DNA from: Opitutales bacterium
GTDB taxonomy: Bacteria > Verrucomicrobiota > Verrucomicrobiia > Opitutales > UBA953
Assembly: GCA_017440935.1 (NCBI GenBank)
Contig: JAFSAO010000022.1
Coordinates: forward strand, 245,381-309,380
Direction: 5' to 3'
Length of the DNA stretch: 64,000 bases
A program made the position numbers and the translations under genes. The notes beneath the pieces were generated by a model. The model worked only from the letters and a program-made list of their open reading frames with translations, was not told where the DNA came from and made no database searches. Of this stretch, positions 1 to 9,497 are shown one piece after another; positions within the stretch are counted from its first letter, which is position 1, and the number at the start of each line of letters is the position of its first letter.

Positions 1-168
1 CACGTCACGGGAACGAACAGAGCGGATATTTCCGCCGTTTACGACTCGCGCACGAAGAATTTTGTCATTACCTCGTGTATCGACAACGTAGTGAAAGGCG
101 CTTCCGGGCAGGCGGTTCAGCTGATGAACCTCGCCCTCGGCTTCCCGGAGACCTCCGGGCTGATTTAA
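1..168 (+). CDS. argC: N-acetyl-gamma-glutamyl-phosphate reductase, C-terminal end (partial)
   Basis: The first 55 codons of the window, ending in TAA, read as the C-terminus of ArgC, the NADPH-dependent reductase of N-acetylglutamyl phosphate in arginine synthesis. The segment [14 protein letters not shown] followed by [11 protein letters not shown] matches the conserved end of the family, where the KGASGQA segment closes the active-site domain. The start lies outside the window. The reading continues without interruption to a normal stop, so this looks like an intact gene cut by the window edge. No other arginine gene follows; yidC is next on the same strand after a 160-base gap. Confidence 0.85.
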   Translation, partial: HVTGTNRADISAVYDSRTKNFVITSCIDNVVKGASGQAVQLMNLALGFPETSGLI

Positions 169-328
169 AAATGGATAATTGATAGTTTCGTCCTAAAGTG
201 GCTCCGTCGGCGGTATTTGCCTCCGACAGAAACAACGCTGAGCATTATCGATTATTAACAATTCACTATCCATTTTCAATTTACCTTGATAGAGAAATCT
301 GTTTTCCTTGTCCCATTTAGGATATTTC
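169..328. other. Intergenic region argC-yidC with two imperfect inverted repeats
   Basis: An outer pair AAAATGGATA (167-176) / TATCCATTTT (267-276) starts on the argC stop codon. It flanks an inner imperfect hairpin GTCGG (206-210) / CCGAC (222-226). No clean T-run follows, so this is not a typical intrinsic terminator. Degenerate inverted repeats of this kind recur after other genes in the window (28992-29100, 6880-6922). A TAGGATA stretch about 10 bases before the chosen yidC ATG could act as a weak ribosome binding site. Confidence 0.45.
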
Positions 329-2212
329 ATGGACAAGAAAAGCACGTTTATCGGAATTTTGCTGATCGGATTGGCGGTCGGGCTGATGTTTTTTAACGCG
401 AAAAACGCTCCGCAACCCGCGCCCGCGCCTGTAGCTACGCCCGCTACTTCGACGGCGATTGCGCCTGCTCAGCCTGCCGCCGTTCCCGCAAAACCGGCTC
501 CGGTATTTTCCGGAGAAAAGAAAATTTTTACGCTCGAAAACGGAAAAATCGCATTGCGCCTGAGCTCGTTCGGCGGCGCGATTGAGAGCGTTGAGCTCAA
601 GGATTTCCCGCAATCTCAGGAAGATCGCAATCCGGTTGTTTTTAATGATGAATCAAGCGTTCCCGCGCTGACGCTTGCCGGAGCTCCGGCAACTCTCGGT
701 GCGGCTCCCGCACCGTGGAATATCGTTTTTTCCGTGGAAAGCGACGTGACGGACGATGCGGCAAAAACCCGCACGGTAACGCTGGTCGGCGCTGATTCAC
801 AAAAAACCGTGCGCCGCGTTTATACGGTTTCGCTTGATGACGAAGGGCGCGGTGCGGCAGATCCGTATTTGGTTCGCCACAATATCAAGCTGGCTCCGGT
901 TGCCGGTGCGGATTCCGTTCCCGCGACGGATCTTTACCTTTCTACGGGAATGCTTCCGCCGACCAACGGCGATACGGCAAATCTTTTCCTGAATGCTTCG
1001 TGGTTTAACGGCGACAGCTACGACAAAATCGACACCGGGCATTTCAAAGCCAACGGCGGTTTCCTCGGGCTCGGTGCGCATCCGGCGTATGCGTCGTATG
1101 TCGCTCCCGCCGAAGCGGGCGATCCGTTCCAATGGGTGGCGACGACGAATCAGTATTTTGCAAACATTCTCGCGTTCCCGCAGGCGGATGTGCGCCCGCT
1201 GATTTCCGAGCTCGCCGTTTTCCCGGAAAAACTCGTTCCCGCGGAAGATGCGGACAACAAAACGGACTTGTCCGTCGTCGGATTCGCGCGGGTGAAGCTT
1301 CCCGCGCTTCGTTCCCTGAATTTGGAAACGCTTTACTACGTCGGACCGAAGGAATACACGCGTTTCGCGGATTTGCAGAGCGCGGATTTGATTGAAGATG
1401 CGGATCTCGTGGTGCAGTTTACGAGCCTTTTCGGCTTCATCAGCATTGACTGGCTCTGCAAAATTCTCGTCGCCGTGATGAATTGGATTCACGAGCTGAT
1501 TCCCGCCAACGCGTGGTCATGGGGCTGGGTAATTGTCGTGATGACGCTCATCGTCAAAGGCATTACGTGGCCGCTCACGATGGCGCAACAGCGTTCCGCA
1601 AAAAAAATGCAGAAGTTTTCCAAGCCGATGCAGGACATTCGGGAACGCTACAAAGACAACCCGCAGAAAATGCAGCAGGAAATGATGAAGTTGTATCGCG
1701 ACAACAAAATCAACCCGCTCGCGGGCTGCTTCCCGGTGCTGATTCAGATCCCGATTTTCTTCGCGATGTATTGCACGTTCCAAACCTGCGCGGAACTGCG
1801 CCTGCAGCCGTTCCTGTGGATTCCCGACCTTTCGATGCCGGACGTTATTCCCGGACTTGAAGACTGGCGTATTCCGCTGATCGGCGCACAGATTCACATT
1901 CTCCCGATTCTCATGGGCGTAACTATGTTCCTGAACATGAAAATGACGCCGATGCCGAACGCGCAACCCGGGCAGAAAAACATGTTCTACGCAATGATGG
2001 CGATTTTCCCCATCATTTGTTACACGATGCCTTCCGCTCTCACGCTTTACTGGACGCTTCAGAACATCTTCACCATGTTCCAAACCTGGCTCGTGCGCCG
2101 CGCCCGCGACGACGAAAAGGGCGGGAACGCAAAATCCGGGAACGTGGAAATCATTCCGCCGACCAAGAAAAAAGGCCGCGGCAAAGGACGCGTTACAGGT
2201 ATTAACTCTTAA
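329..2212 (+). CDS. yidC: Membrane protein insertase YidC/Oxa1
   Basis: YidC inserts and folds inner-membrane proteins, alone or with SecYEG. The start at ATG 329 gives 627 residues beginning MDKKSTFIG, the usual N-terminal anchor (about 5-23). A Pro/Ala-rich linker follows, then a large periplasmic beta domain to about residue 360, then the five-helix Oxa1 core. The cytoplasmic helical hairpin (KKMQKFSKPMQDIRERYKDN) and the NPLAGCFPVLIQIPIF segment are clear. The core charged residue, Arg366 in E. coli (VRGI), is lysine here (VKGI, about residue 410). The tail is basic (KKKGRGKGR), which would suit ribosome contact. An upstream TTG at 308 is in frame but less likely. Confidence 0.95.
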   Translation: MDKKSTFIGILLIGLAVGLMFFNAKNAPQPAPAPVATPATSTAIAPAQPAAVPAKPAPVFSGEKKIFTLENGKIALRLSSFGGAIESVELKDFPQSQEDRNPVVFNDESSVPALTLAGAPATLGAAPAPWNIVFSVESDVTDDAAKTRTVTLVGADSQKTVRRVYTVSLDDEGRGAADPYLVRHNIKLAPVAGADSVPATDLYLSTGMLPPTNGDTANLFLNASWFNGDSYDKIDTGHFKANGGFLGLGAHPAYASYVAPAEAGDPFQWVATTNQYFANILAFPQADVRPLISELAVFPEKLVPAEDADNKTDLSVVGFARVKLPALRSLNLETLYYVGPKEYTRFADLQSADLIEDADLVVQFTSLFGFISIDWLCKILVAVMNWIHELIPANAWSWGWVIVVMTLIVKGITWPLTMAQQRSAKKMQKFSKPMQDIRERYKDNPQKMQQEMMKLYRDNKINPLAGCFPVLIQIPIFFAMYCTFQTCAELRLQPFLWIPDLSMPDVIPGLEDWRIPLIGAQIHILPILMGVTMFLNMKMTPMPNAQPGQKNMFYAMMAIFPIICYTMPSALTLYWTLQNIFTMFQTWLVRRARDDEKGGNAKSGNVEIIPPTKKKGRGKGRVTGINS

Positions 2213-2270
2213 CTTTAAACGGTTACGTAAAATCCGGCTTAATCGTTAAAAGTTAAAATTTAATCGTTAA

Positions 2271-3269
<999 letters not shown>

Positions 3270-3283
3270 TCGGAAAAAAAATT

Positions 3284-3667
3284 ATGGCTAAGAAAATTTC
3301 CACCGACGGAAAAACTTCCGGCGTCTCTTCCATCAACGACGCGTTCGGCTCACTTCACATCGAAAATCTTCCGCAGGCAGAGCCGCCGCAAAAACGCCGC
3401 TCCGCAAACTCCAAGCCGAGCGTTCCCGCAAAACTCGGAAAAGTCCATCTGCGTATCGAAAAATCCGGGCGTAGCGGAAAAACCGTAACGATCCTCGAAG
3501 GTCCGGGAATTGCGGCACTTCCCGCCGAGCAACGCTCGGACTTGCTCAAATCTCTCAAACAAAAATTCGCGTGCGGCGGATCCGAGGTTGACGGAAAGCT
3601 TGAATTGCAGGGCGATGACCGCGATCGCGTCCGTTTCTTTCTCCAACTCCTCGGCTACTCTGCGTAA
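3284..3667 (+). CDS. SUI1/YciH-family translation factor
   Basis: This 127-residue protein is a bacterial SUI1 (eIF1-like, YciH) domain protein, a family linked to start-codon fidelity on the 30S subunit. The first 60 residues are a Ser/Pro/Lys-rich disordered lead. The domain runs from about residue 62: KVHLRIEKSGRSGKTVTILEG, then LKQKFACGGS, then a C-terminal GDDRDRVRFFLQLLGY, which fits the family pattern (KxxxGxGG...GdhRdrvxxxLxxxGy). ATG 3284 lies 14 bases after the obg stop, so the two are probably co-transcribed. A bidirectional terminator follows. The specific role in this organism is inferred only. Confidence 0.85.
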   Translation: MAKKISTDGKTSGVSSINDAFGSLHIENLPQAEPPQKRRSANSKPSVPAKLGKVHLRIEKSGRSGKTVTILEGPGIAALPAEQRSDLLKSLKQKFACGGSEVDGKLELQGDDRDRVRFFLQLLGYSA

Positions 3668-3690
3668 GAAGGAGTTCGGATTGAAGAAAA

Positions 3691-3731
3691 AAAGCGTTCC
3701 CGTGAGATTTTCACGGGAACACTTTTTTTTC
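3691..3731. terminator. Bidirectional intrinsic terminator made of inverted motif copies
   Basis: The stem GTTCCCGTGA (3696-3705) pairs with TCACGGGAAC (3711-3720) over a 5-base loop. A T-run follows (3723-3730) and an A-run precedes (3686-3693), so it can stop the plus-strand SUI1 transcript and the converging minus-strand trpB transcript. The arms contain the window-wide CGTTCCCG word in opposite orientations. Confidence 0.9.
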
Positions 3732-3756
3732 TTTAAGCTCTAATTTTTAATCTTTC

Positions 3757-4980
3757 TTAGTATTCGCGGTCGGCGTATTCGCCGAATTTTTCCATGACGA
3801 AATCAAGGTCTTTGTCGCCGCGCCCGGAGAGATTGACGAGGATTGATTCCGTCGGGCGTTCCTTGGCGAGCTTCGTCGCAAACGCCACGGCGTGCGCGCT
3901 TTCGAGAGCGGGAATGATGCCTTCGAGTCGCGAAAGTTGGAAGAACGCCGTGACGGCTTCGTCATCGTTGATTTGAACGGCTTTTTCGCGCCCGATTTCG
4001 TGCCAGTAAGCGTGTTCCGGACCGACGGAAGGGTAGTCCAAGCCGCTTGCCGCAGAATAAACCGGCGCGGGATTGCCGTCGGCATCTTTGAGCATGATGG
4101 AATTGAAGCCGTGCATGATACCTTCGGTGCCGTAGGCGAGCGAGCAGGCGTGTTCGCCGAGCTTTGTGCCGCGACCGAGCGGTTCGACGCCGTAAATTTC
4201 GACGGGATCGTCAATAAACGCGTGGAAAAAGCCCGCCGCGTTGGATCCGCCGCCGACGCAGGCGCAAATATTATCCGGCATTTCGCCCGTCATTTCAAAA
4301 AACTGTTCCCGTGCTTCGATGCCGATAACGCGTTGGAATTCGCGAACGAGAAGCGGGAACGGATGCGGACCGAGCACTGAGCCGATGCAGTAAATGGAAT
4401 TGACCGGATCTTCGAGGTAGGATTCAAACGCGGAGTCGACGGCTTCTTTGAGCGTTTTATCGCCGCGCGTCACGGAAACGACCTTCGCGCCAAGCACTTT
4501 CATGCGCATGACGTTCGGATATTCTTTTTTGATATCGACTTCGCCCATGTGAATTTCCACGGGAATGCCGAAATACGCTCCCGCCGTTGCGAGTGCTACG
4601 CCGTGTTGTCCGGCGCCCGTTTCCGCGATGAGTTTTTTCTTGCCCAAATATTTTGCGAGCAAGCCTTCGCCCATGCAGTGGTTGAGCTTGTGCGCTCCCG
4701 TGTGGTTCAGGTCCTCGCGTTTGAGATAAATGCGTGCGCCTCCGACTTTTTCCGTCAGATTTTTGCAGTAATAAACCGGAGTCGGGCGTCCCTGAAAATG
4801 TTTGCGGATGTTGCGCAGGTCTTGAACAAAGTTGTGAGAACGGCAAATCGTGTGGTAGGCGTGCGCGATTTCGTCCATCTGTTTTTGCAATTCCGGCTGA
4901 ACAAAGGAGCCGCCGAAGCGACCGAAAAATCCGTTGTTGTCGGGAAGACGTTTCTTTGCTGGAAGCAATTCTTTTTTCAT
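3757..4980 (-). CDS. trpB: Tryptophan synthase beta chain
   Basis: TrpB joins indole and serine to make tryptophan, using pyridoxal phosphate. The 407-residue protein starts at ATG 4980 ([10 protein letters not shown]); an in-frame extension to 5067 adds a non-homologous lead and was not used. It carries the TrpB1-type signature [14 protein letters not shown] with the Schiff-base lysine at about K98, the catalytic loop AETGAGQHG, the phosphate loop GGGSNA and the C-terminal SGRGDKD. No trpA or other trp gene is adjacent. It may therefore be regulated separately, or salvage indole. It converges on the SUI1 gene and shares its terminator. Confidence 0.95.
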   Translation of the reverse strand: MKKELLPAKKRLPDNNGFFGRFGGSFVQPELQKQMDEIAHAYHTICRSHNFVQDLRNIRKHFQGRPTPVYYCKNLTEKVGGARIYLKREDLNHTGAHKLNHCMGEGLLAKYLGKKKLIAETGAGQHGVALATAGAYFGIPVEIHMGEVDIKKEYPNVMRMKVLGAKVVSVTRGDKTLKEAVDSAFESYLEDPVNSIYCIGSVLGPHPFPLLVREFQRVIGIEAREQFFEMTGEMPDNICACVGGGSNAAGFFHAFIDDPVEIYGVEPLGRGTKLGEHACSLAYGTEGIMHGFNSIMLKDADGNPAPVYSAASGLDYPSVGPEHAYWHEIGREKAVQINDDEAVTAFFQLSRLEGIIPALESAHAVAFATKLAKERPTESILVNLSGRGDKDLDFVMEKFGEYADREY

Positions 4981-5047
4981 AATTAACGCGAAATTTTCCG
5001 CCGCGTTTCCGCATGAGGCAAGGAAATTTTCGGAAATTCCGGACACA

Positions 5048-5092
5048 AAAAAAGAAAACGGCGACACGGGAATTTGGCTCTCGTGTCGCCGT
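5048..5092 (-). terminator. Intrinsic terminator for the nfeD-floA operon
   Basis: The stem ACGGCGACACG (5058-5068) pairs perfectly with CGTGTCGCCGT (5082-5092). On the minus strand the hairpin is followed by TTTTCTTTTTTTG (complement of 5045-5057). It lies downstream of the minus-strand gene ending at 5258 and upstream of trpB, so it separates the two transcription units. Confidence 0.85.
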
Positions 5093-5181
5093 ATCCTTTA
5101 CGGATTTCGTGTGTGTTTTTTATTTTAGGATCAAAACCGAAGCTGTTCGGTTATTTTTCATGTGTGATTTCCTCCGTATGA

Positions 5182-5214
5182 AAATAATGTTTACCTGTTT
5201 GGTCAACATTATTT
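5182..5214. promoter_or_regulatory. AT-rich inverted repeat upstream of trpB
   Basis: AATAATGTT (5183-5191) and AACATTATT (5205-5213) form a perfect 9-base inverted repeat around a 13-base centre, with A-runs and T-runs outside. It lies between the small membrane-protein gene and trpB. It could be a weak bidirectional terminator or a binding site for a dimeric regulator of trpB; the sequence does not decide. Confidence 0.4.
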
Positions 5215-5257
5215 TTCAAGAAACCGGAAATGTGATTGAGATCGGGTTTTTCGGGTG

Positions 5258-5800
5258 CTACCGCAGAGAGAGCGGCGGCGAAAGAATTTCCTGCGCGAGA
5301 ACGGCGCGACGGAGCGCTTCGCGGTCAGCAAAAATATCGTCGTCGGCGTTTGCGTCGGCGGTTTTTACCGGAGGTTCTGCTGGAGCGGCGGGCAGTGTTG
5401 ATTGGTGTTTCGGCGCGGGAACGAGAGCGGTTTTGCGGATTGCGGCGTGAACGTCCGAACCATCAACGCGCGTTTGCTTCGCGATTCTTTCGCGTGCTTG
5501 CGCGAGCAAAGTTTGGCGGCGGCGTTCCCGCAACTGCTTGTCGTATGCGGACGTGTTCCCGTAGTCGACGACTATCGGCGGGGGCAGGGCGCTTGTTTCC
5601 GGATTTTCTTCTTCTTCCTCTTGCCAATTGCCGAAAATCGATTCGTCTACGCTTGGTGTAGCTTCGTTTTCGTCATTTTTCTTCAAAAACTTCCCGATGA
5701 GCGAACCGAAAATCGAAATCACGGCAATGACGACGAAAAAGATTGTTTCGAGCAAATCTTTTCCGTCGCCGCTTGCGAGAATGTGTATTTCGTTCAACAT
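5258..5800 (-). CDS. Small single-pass membrane protein, last gene of the nfeD-floA operon
   Basis: This 180-residue protein has one clear transmembrane helix (about 18-40, LETIFFVVIAVISIFGSLIG). An acidic stretch (EEEEE about 61-65), a proline patch and a charged helical tail (RERRRQTLLAQARERIAK) follow. I do not recognise a domain. It starts 52 bases after floA ends on the same strand, the position held by small accessory genes such as yqfB in the Bacillus yqeZ-yqfA-yqfB operon. A role at the flotillin patch is plausible by position only. Its own sequence gives no enzymatic motif. Confidence 0.6.
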   Translation of the reverse strand: MLNEIHILASGDGKDLLETIFFVVIAVISIFGSLIGKFLKKNDENEATPSVDESIFGNWQEEEEENPETSALPPPIVVDYGNTSAYDKQLRERRRQTLLAQARERIAKQTRVDGSDVHAAIRKTALVPAPKHQSTLPAAPAEPPVKTADANADDDIFADREALRRAVLAQEILSPPLSLR

Positions 5801-5851
5801 CGAAAAAACGAAGTTTAACGCTCAACTTTTAACGTTCGGGTTGCGGCTGCC

Positions 5852-6844
5852 TCAATCCTTACGGGCGAGGTTTGCGCGCATATCGGTGTCGGCGTTGATG
5901 TTTTTCAAACGATAAAGATCCATTACGCCGAGATTTCCGGAGCGGAGCGCTTCCGCCATGGCACGCGGGACTTCAGCTTCGGCAGCGACGACTTCTGCGC
6001 GTTTTTCCTGAACGAGGGCTTTCATTTCCTGTTCCCGTGCGACGGCTGCGGCGCGCTTAATTTCGGCTTGGGCCTGCGCCATGTTTTTATTGGCTTCCGC
6101 CTGCGCTTCCTGGAGCTTTGCGCCGATGTTGTCGCCGACGTCTACGTCCGCGATGTCGATGGAGAGAATTTCAAATGCGGTGCCGACGTCGAGACCGCGT
6201 TCGAGCACGCGCTTGGAAATGGCGTCGGGATTTTCGAGAACTTTTTTGTAACTTTCTGCAGAGCCGATGGAGGTAACGATGCCTTCGCCAACGCGGGCGA
6301 TGACGGTTTCTTCCTGTGCGTTCCCGACGTAGCGGGCGAGGTTAGACCGCACAGTGACGCGTGCGCGGACTTTCACTTGAATGCCGTCTTTGGCAACGGC
6401 GTCAATTGTCAGGCGCCCGGATTGAGGATTCGGGCAATCGATGACTTTCGGGTTAATCGATGTGCGAACAGCGTCAATAATGGATTTTCCCGTGCCTTTG
6501 GTCGCAAGGTCGATCGCGCAGGCTTCGTTCCAAGAAAGCGAAATGCGTGCTTTTTGGGCGTTGATGATACCTTGAGTCGTTTGCAGGACATCGCCTCCGG
6601 CGAGGTAGTGGGTTTCGATTTCGTCGATGGAGAGGTCAATGCCGGCCTTGATTGCCGTGATGCGCGTGTCGACGAGGAGTGCGTAGGGAACGCGGCGCAG
6701 GCGCATGGTGAAAAGCTGGCGAAGCGAAACGTGCGCTCCCGCGAGCAAGGCGCGGATCCAGACGCTGAAGAAGGAAAGGAAGATGAAGAGGAAAATCAGC
6801 CCGACAGCGCCGAGCGCGATGTAGATAACATTAGACGTATTCAT
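5852..6844 (-). CDS. floA: Flotillin-like protein FloA (SPFH family)
   Basis: FloA proteins scaffold functional membrane microdomains. The 330 residues begin with a hydrophobic anchor (about 7-32). A FloA-type SPFH domain with [25 protein letters not shown] and [16 protein letters not shown] follows. Next comes an EA-rich coiled coil ([21 protein letters not shown]) typical of flotillins, and the family ending with [22 protein letters not shown]. It sits between an NfeD protease-like gene and a small membrane protein, all minus strand; the NfeD-FloA pair is a known conserved module. The length matches the family (about 330). Confidence 0.93.
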   Translation of the reverse strand: MNTSNVIYIALGAVGLIFLFIFLSFFSVWIRALLAGAHVSLRQLFTMRLRRVPYALLVDTRITAIKAGIDLSIDEIETHYLAGGDVLQTTQGIINAQKARISLSWNEACAIDLATKGTGKSIIDAVRTSINPKVIDCPNPQSGRLTIDAVAKDGIQVKVRARVTVRSNLARYVGNAQEETVIARVGEGIVTSIGSAESYKKVLENPDAISKRVLERGLDVGTAFEILSIDIADVDVGDNIGAKLQEAQAEANKNMAQAQAEIKRAAAVAREQEMKALVQEKRAEVVAAEAEVPRAMAEALRSGNLGVMDLYRLKNINADTDMRANLARKD

Positions 6845-6879
6845 GGCACTAATGTTAGCCGTCTTTTGAGCGGTCCCGC

Positions 6880-6922
6880 AAATTGAAATTTAGCGAAGGT
6901 CCGCTGCGCTAAATTTCAATTT
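6880..6922. repeat. Inverted repeat over the nfeD stop; arm repeated at 56148
   Basis: AAATTGAAATTTAGCG (6880-6895) pairs perfectly with its reverse complement (6907-6922) around an 11-base loop. The right arm includes the nfeD stop codon. No T-run follows on the minus strand, so it is a stable hairpin between nfeD and floA rather than a classical terminator. The same 16 bases occur once more at 56148-56163, upstream of nanQ. Confidence 0.75.
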
Positions 6923-8376
6923 TTCCGGACGATGAGCTCGAAATCGCGGAAGCCGACAACGATAATTGTGTCTCCGCGTTGAATGGCTCCGCTTTCGGCA
7001 GAGGCTTCAAACTGCCGTTTGTCGATTTCGACGATTCCGAGCGGGCGGAAATCCGTCAGGGCTGTTCCCGTGGCGCCGGATTCGGGCAGATTCTCGTTGC
7101 GGGAACGGGCGCCCTGGACTCGTGAATCTTCGATTTCTCCGACTTTGTTTTGGAGGACAATCTTGTCGCGAAACCATTTTGCGGGAAGGAGTTTCCATGC
7201 GAGAAGAGTGGCGACAAAAATGGTTACGACGGTCAGCCCCATGTGTTCGAGTGGGGAGGAGAGCATTTCCCAATCAAATTCGTAGGAGCCGTCGGGAAGT
7301 TTCCAGAAATCAATCCCGCTCCAGAAAATACTTCCGATAATGCAGGCGAGTCCGATAACGGCGAAAATAAATACGCCGGGGGCGAGAAAAACTTCCGCAA
7401 GAATTAAGGCGATTCCGGCAAGGAAAAGCAGAACTCCCTCGTAACCGGCGAGCCCCGCCGCGTGCTGGACGGCGAAGTAGAGACCGATCAGCGCGATTCC
7501 GGAAATTCCGGGAACGCCGAATCCGGGGGATTTGATTTCGATGAAGATGAGGAGCATACCGAGTCCGAGCAGAATCGGCAAAAAGGGCGAGGCGAGTTGT
7601 GCAAAGCGCTCTAAGCCGAGCGGTTCGATTTTTTCGACGGAAACGGGCGTTCCCGCAAATTGTTCCGCAATTAGCGTGTCGAGGTTGTCGCAAATTCCGG
7701 CGCCGAAAAGCGGTGTCGCGGGAACGCCGACGGGGCGCATCGCTTCTTCCGCGGTGAGCGTAAGTAATGCACCGGCGGGTTTGACTGGATCTCCGTTGCG
7801 GTCTTTCAGGATTTCTCCGTCGATTTTCAGAACATAATCGGCATCAAACATTGCGCGGAGGACGTCGGCACGGTAGGGATTTTCTTTGGAAAACGTTTTC
7901 GTGAGCGCGGCAAGATAGGAGTCGATTTTCATTTTCATCGTTTTGTCCACGTCTGTTCCGTCTCCGGTAACGACTGCTGCCGCACCGATTTTTCCAGTGG
8001 GAGAGAAGAATACTTTTTGCGTAGCGCCGGAAATGTAGGCTCCTGCCGAAATGGCATCGGGGTTGACGAATGCAAGTGTTTCGCCCGGAAATTTTTGTAG
8101 CGCGTCGATATAATCAAGCGTAAGAGAAAGTTCTCCGCCGGGTGTGTTGATATCGAGAATGAGAACGTCTGCGTTGTCGGCAAGGGCTTTTTTTACGCCC
8201 CGGCGAAAAATATACCAGTTGGCGTTATTGATCTCCCCGTGGACGGGAATAACGACGATTTTTTTTGCCGGTTGTCGGGACTCCTCGGGAACGAGCGCCG
8301 TCGAGGTGGGCGCGTCCGCGAGCGCGGCAATAAGACCGAGAAAAAGGGCAACCAAACAGAAAATCGCTTTTTTCAT
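6916..8376 (-). CDS. NfeD-family membrane serine protease-like protein
   Basis: This is a long-form NfeD (YqeZ-like) protein of 486 residues. It has a signal anchor (1-20) and a ClpP-class domain (about 38-245) with the nucleophile motif AISAGAY (Ser110) and LDINTPGGEL. Five or so transmembrane helices follow (about 265-400), then a C-terminal NfeD OB-fold with RPLGIVEIDKRQFEASAE and GDTIIVV. Such proteins work with the neighbouring flotillin and may cleave membrane substrates. It is the first gene of the operon nfeD-floA-small membrane protein. The 209-base gap to rpsL is divergent and must hold promoters for both directions. Confidence 0.9.
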   Translation of the reverse strand: MKKAIFCLVALFLGLIAALADAPTSTALVPEESRQPAKKIVVIPVHGEINNANWYIFRRGVKKALADNADVLILDINTPGGELSLTLDYIDALQKFPGETLAFVNPDAISAGAYISGATQKVFFSPTGKIGAAAVVTGDGTDVDKTMKMKIDSYLAALTKTFSKENPYRADVLRAMFDADYVLKIDGEILKDRNGDPVKPAGALLTLTAEEAMRPVGVPATPLFGAGICDNLDTLIAEQFAGTPVSVEKIEPLGLERFAQLASPFLPILLGLGMLLIFIEIKSPGFGVPGISGIALIGLYFAVQHAAGLAGYEGVLLFLAGIALILAEVFLAPGVFIFAVIGLACIIGSIFWSGIDFWKLPDGSYEFDWEMLSSPLEHMGLTVVTIFVATLLAWKLLPAKWFRDKIVLQNKVGEIEDSRVQGARSRNENLPESGATGTALTDFRPLGIVEIDKRQFEASAESGAIQRGDTIIVVGFRDFELIVRKN

Positions 8377-8461
8377 TGTGCAAGAGATTTGCAGGAAATA
8401 ACGGCGGGAACAAGCGTAATCCGTCGGGTCGGGATTGCTGGCGGCGTTCCGGTTCTCCGCT

Positions 8462-8585
8462 CGCGAAGCCCTATTTTAGGGGAATCAAGAAAAATTTTTA
8501 AATTTTTGGAAAAAGTGCTTGCGCGGCTCGATAAAAAAGTTATTAATAGCCGTTCCTATTCATTCAAATTTTTAGATTAGCTTCA
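8462..8585 (+). promoter_or_regulatory. Candidate promoter and leader of the ribosomal supercluster
   Basis: TTGCGC (8519-8524) and ATTAAT (8542-8547) are separated by 17 bases, a plausible sigma-70-type pair 39 bases before rpsL. The -35 match is weak. Just upstream is a small hairpin, CCCTATTTTAGGGG. The rest of the divergent 209-base gap with nfeD shows no other structure I can name. Confidence 0.4.
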
Positions 8586-8966
8586 ATGCCAACGATCAAT
8601 CAACTCGTCCGCAAGCCGCGGAATAAAGCCAACATCAAGTCGAAATCACCCGCCTTGAATTGCTCTCCGTTTAGACGCGGCGTGTGCATTCAGGTTATGA
8701 CCCGCACGCCGAAAAAGCCGAATTCGGCTCAGCGTAAGGTTGCGAAAGTGCGCCTCACGACCGGTGTCGAAGTCATCTCCTACATCCCGGACGAAGGACA
8801 CAAGCTCCAGGAACACAGTGTCGTGCTCGTTCGCGGCGGTCGTGTTAAGGACTTGCCGGGTGTTCGTTATCACATTGTTCGTGGTCCGCTTGACTGCGCC
8901 GGTGTTGAAAAACGTCGTCGTAGCCGTTCGAAATACGGCGTGAAGCGCCCGAAAGCCGGTAAATAA
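8586..8966 (+). CDS. rpsL: 30S ribosomal protein S12
   Basis: S12 (126 residues) lies at the decoding centre and influences accuracy. The conserved TPKKPNSA loop (41-48) and the GGRVKDLPG loop (K88, D89) that contact the decoding site are both in wild-type form. It opens the long plus-strand cluster, with rpsG starting 23 bases downstream. No strong Shine-Dalgarno sequence precedes the ATG (AGATTAGCTTCA), which is common in this window. Confidence 0.98.
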   Translation: MPTINQLVRKPRNKANIKSKSPALNCSPFRRGVCIQVMTRTPKKPNSAQRKVAKVRLTTGVEVISYIPDEGHKLQEHSVVLVRGGRVKDLPGVRYHIVRGPLDCAGVEKRRRSRSKYGVKRPKAGK

Positions 8967-8989
8967 TTTTTAAAAGAAAGAATAAAAAC

Positions 8990-9472
8990 ATGTCTCGTCG
9001 TCGTCGAGCCACTAAGAACCCGCACAAGCCGGATTCCCGTTACAATAGCCCGCTGGTGAGCCAGCTGATTAATGTCGTTATGAAAAACGGCAAAAAGACG
9101 GTCGCGCAACGCATCGTCTATGGCGCGATTGAGCGCGTCAGCGAAAAACTCGAAAAGGGCGATCCGATGGAGCTTCTTCTCGGGGCGTTGGAAAACTGCC
9201 GCCCGAAGTTGGAAGTCAAGAGCCGCCGCGTCGGCGGTGCGACCTATCAGGTTCCTGTTGAAATTTCCCATGAGCGCCAGACGAGCATGGCATTCCGCTG
9301 GCTCGTAAATGCGGCTGCGGGGCGCAAAGGTCAGCCGATGGTGGAATCCCTCGCCTCCGAGTTCATCGATGCCTACAATAATACGGGCTCGGTGGTTAAG
9401 AAACGCGAAGAAACCCACAAAATGGCTCAGGCGAACCGTGCGTTCGCGCACCTTCGTTGGGGCAATAACTAA
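8990..9472 (+). CDS. rpsG: 30S ribosomal protein S7
   Basis: S7 (160 residues) nucleates the 30S head by binding the 3' domain of 16S rRNA and borders the E-site tRNA. The basic N-terminus (MSRRRRA), the KKTVAQRIVYGAIE helix and the long GGATYQVPVEI beta hairpin are canonical. It sits between rpsL and fusA as in the classic str operon. Confidence 0.98.
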   Translation: MSRRRRATKNPHKPDSRYNSPLVSQLINVVMKNGKKTVAQRIVYGAIERVSEKLEKGDPMELLLGALENCRPKLEVKSRRVGGATYQVPVEISHERQTSMAFRWLVNAAAGRKGQPMVESLASEFIDAYNNTGSVVKKREETHKMAQANRAFAHLRWGNN

Positions 9473-9497
9473 AATTTTTTTTTGAGTCGATACCGTT

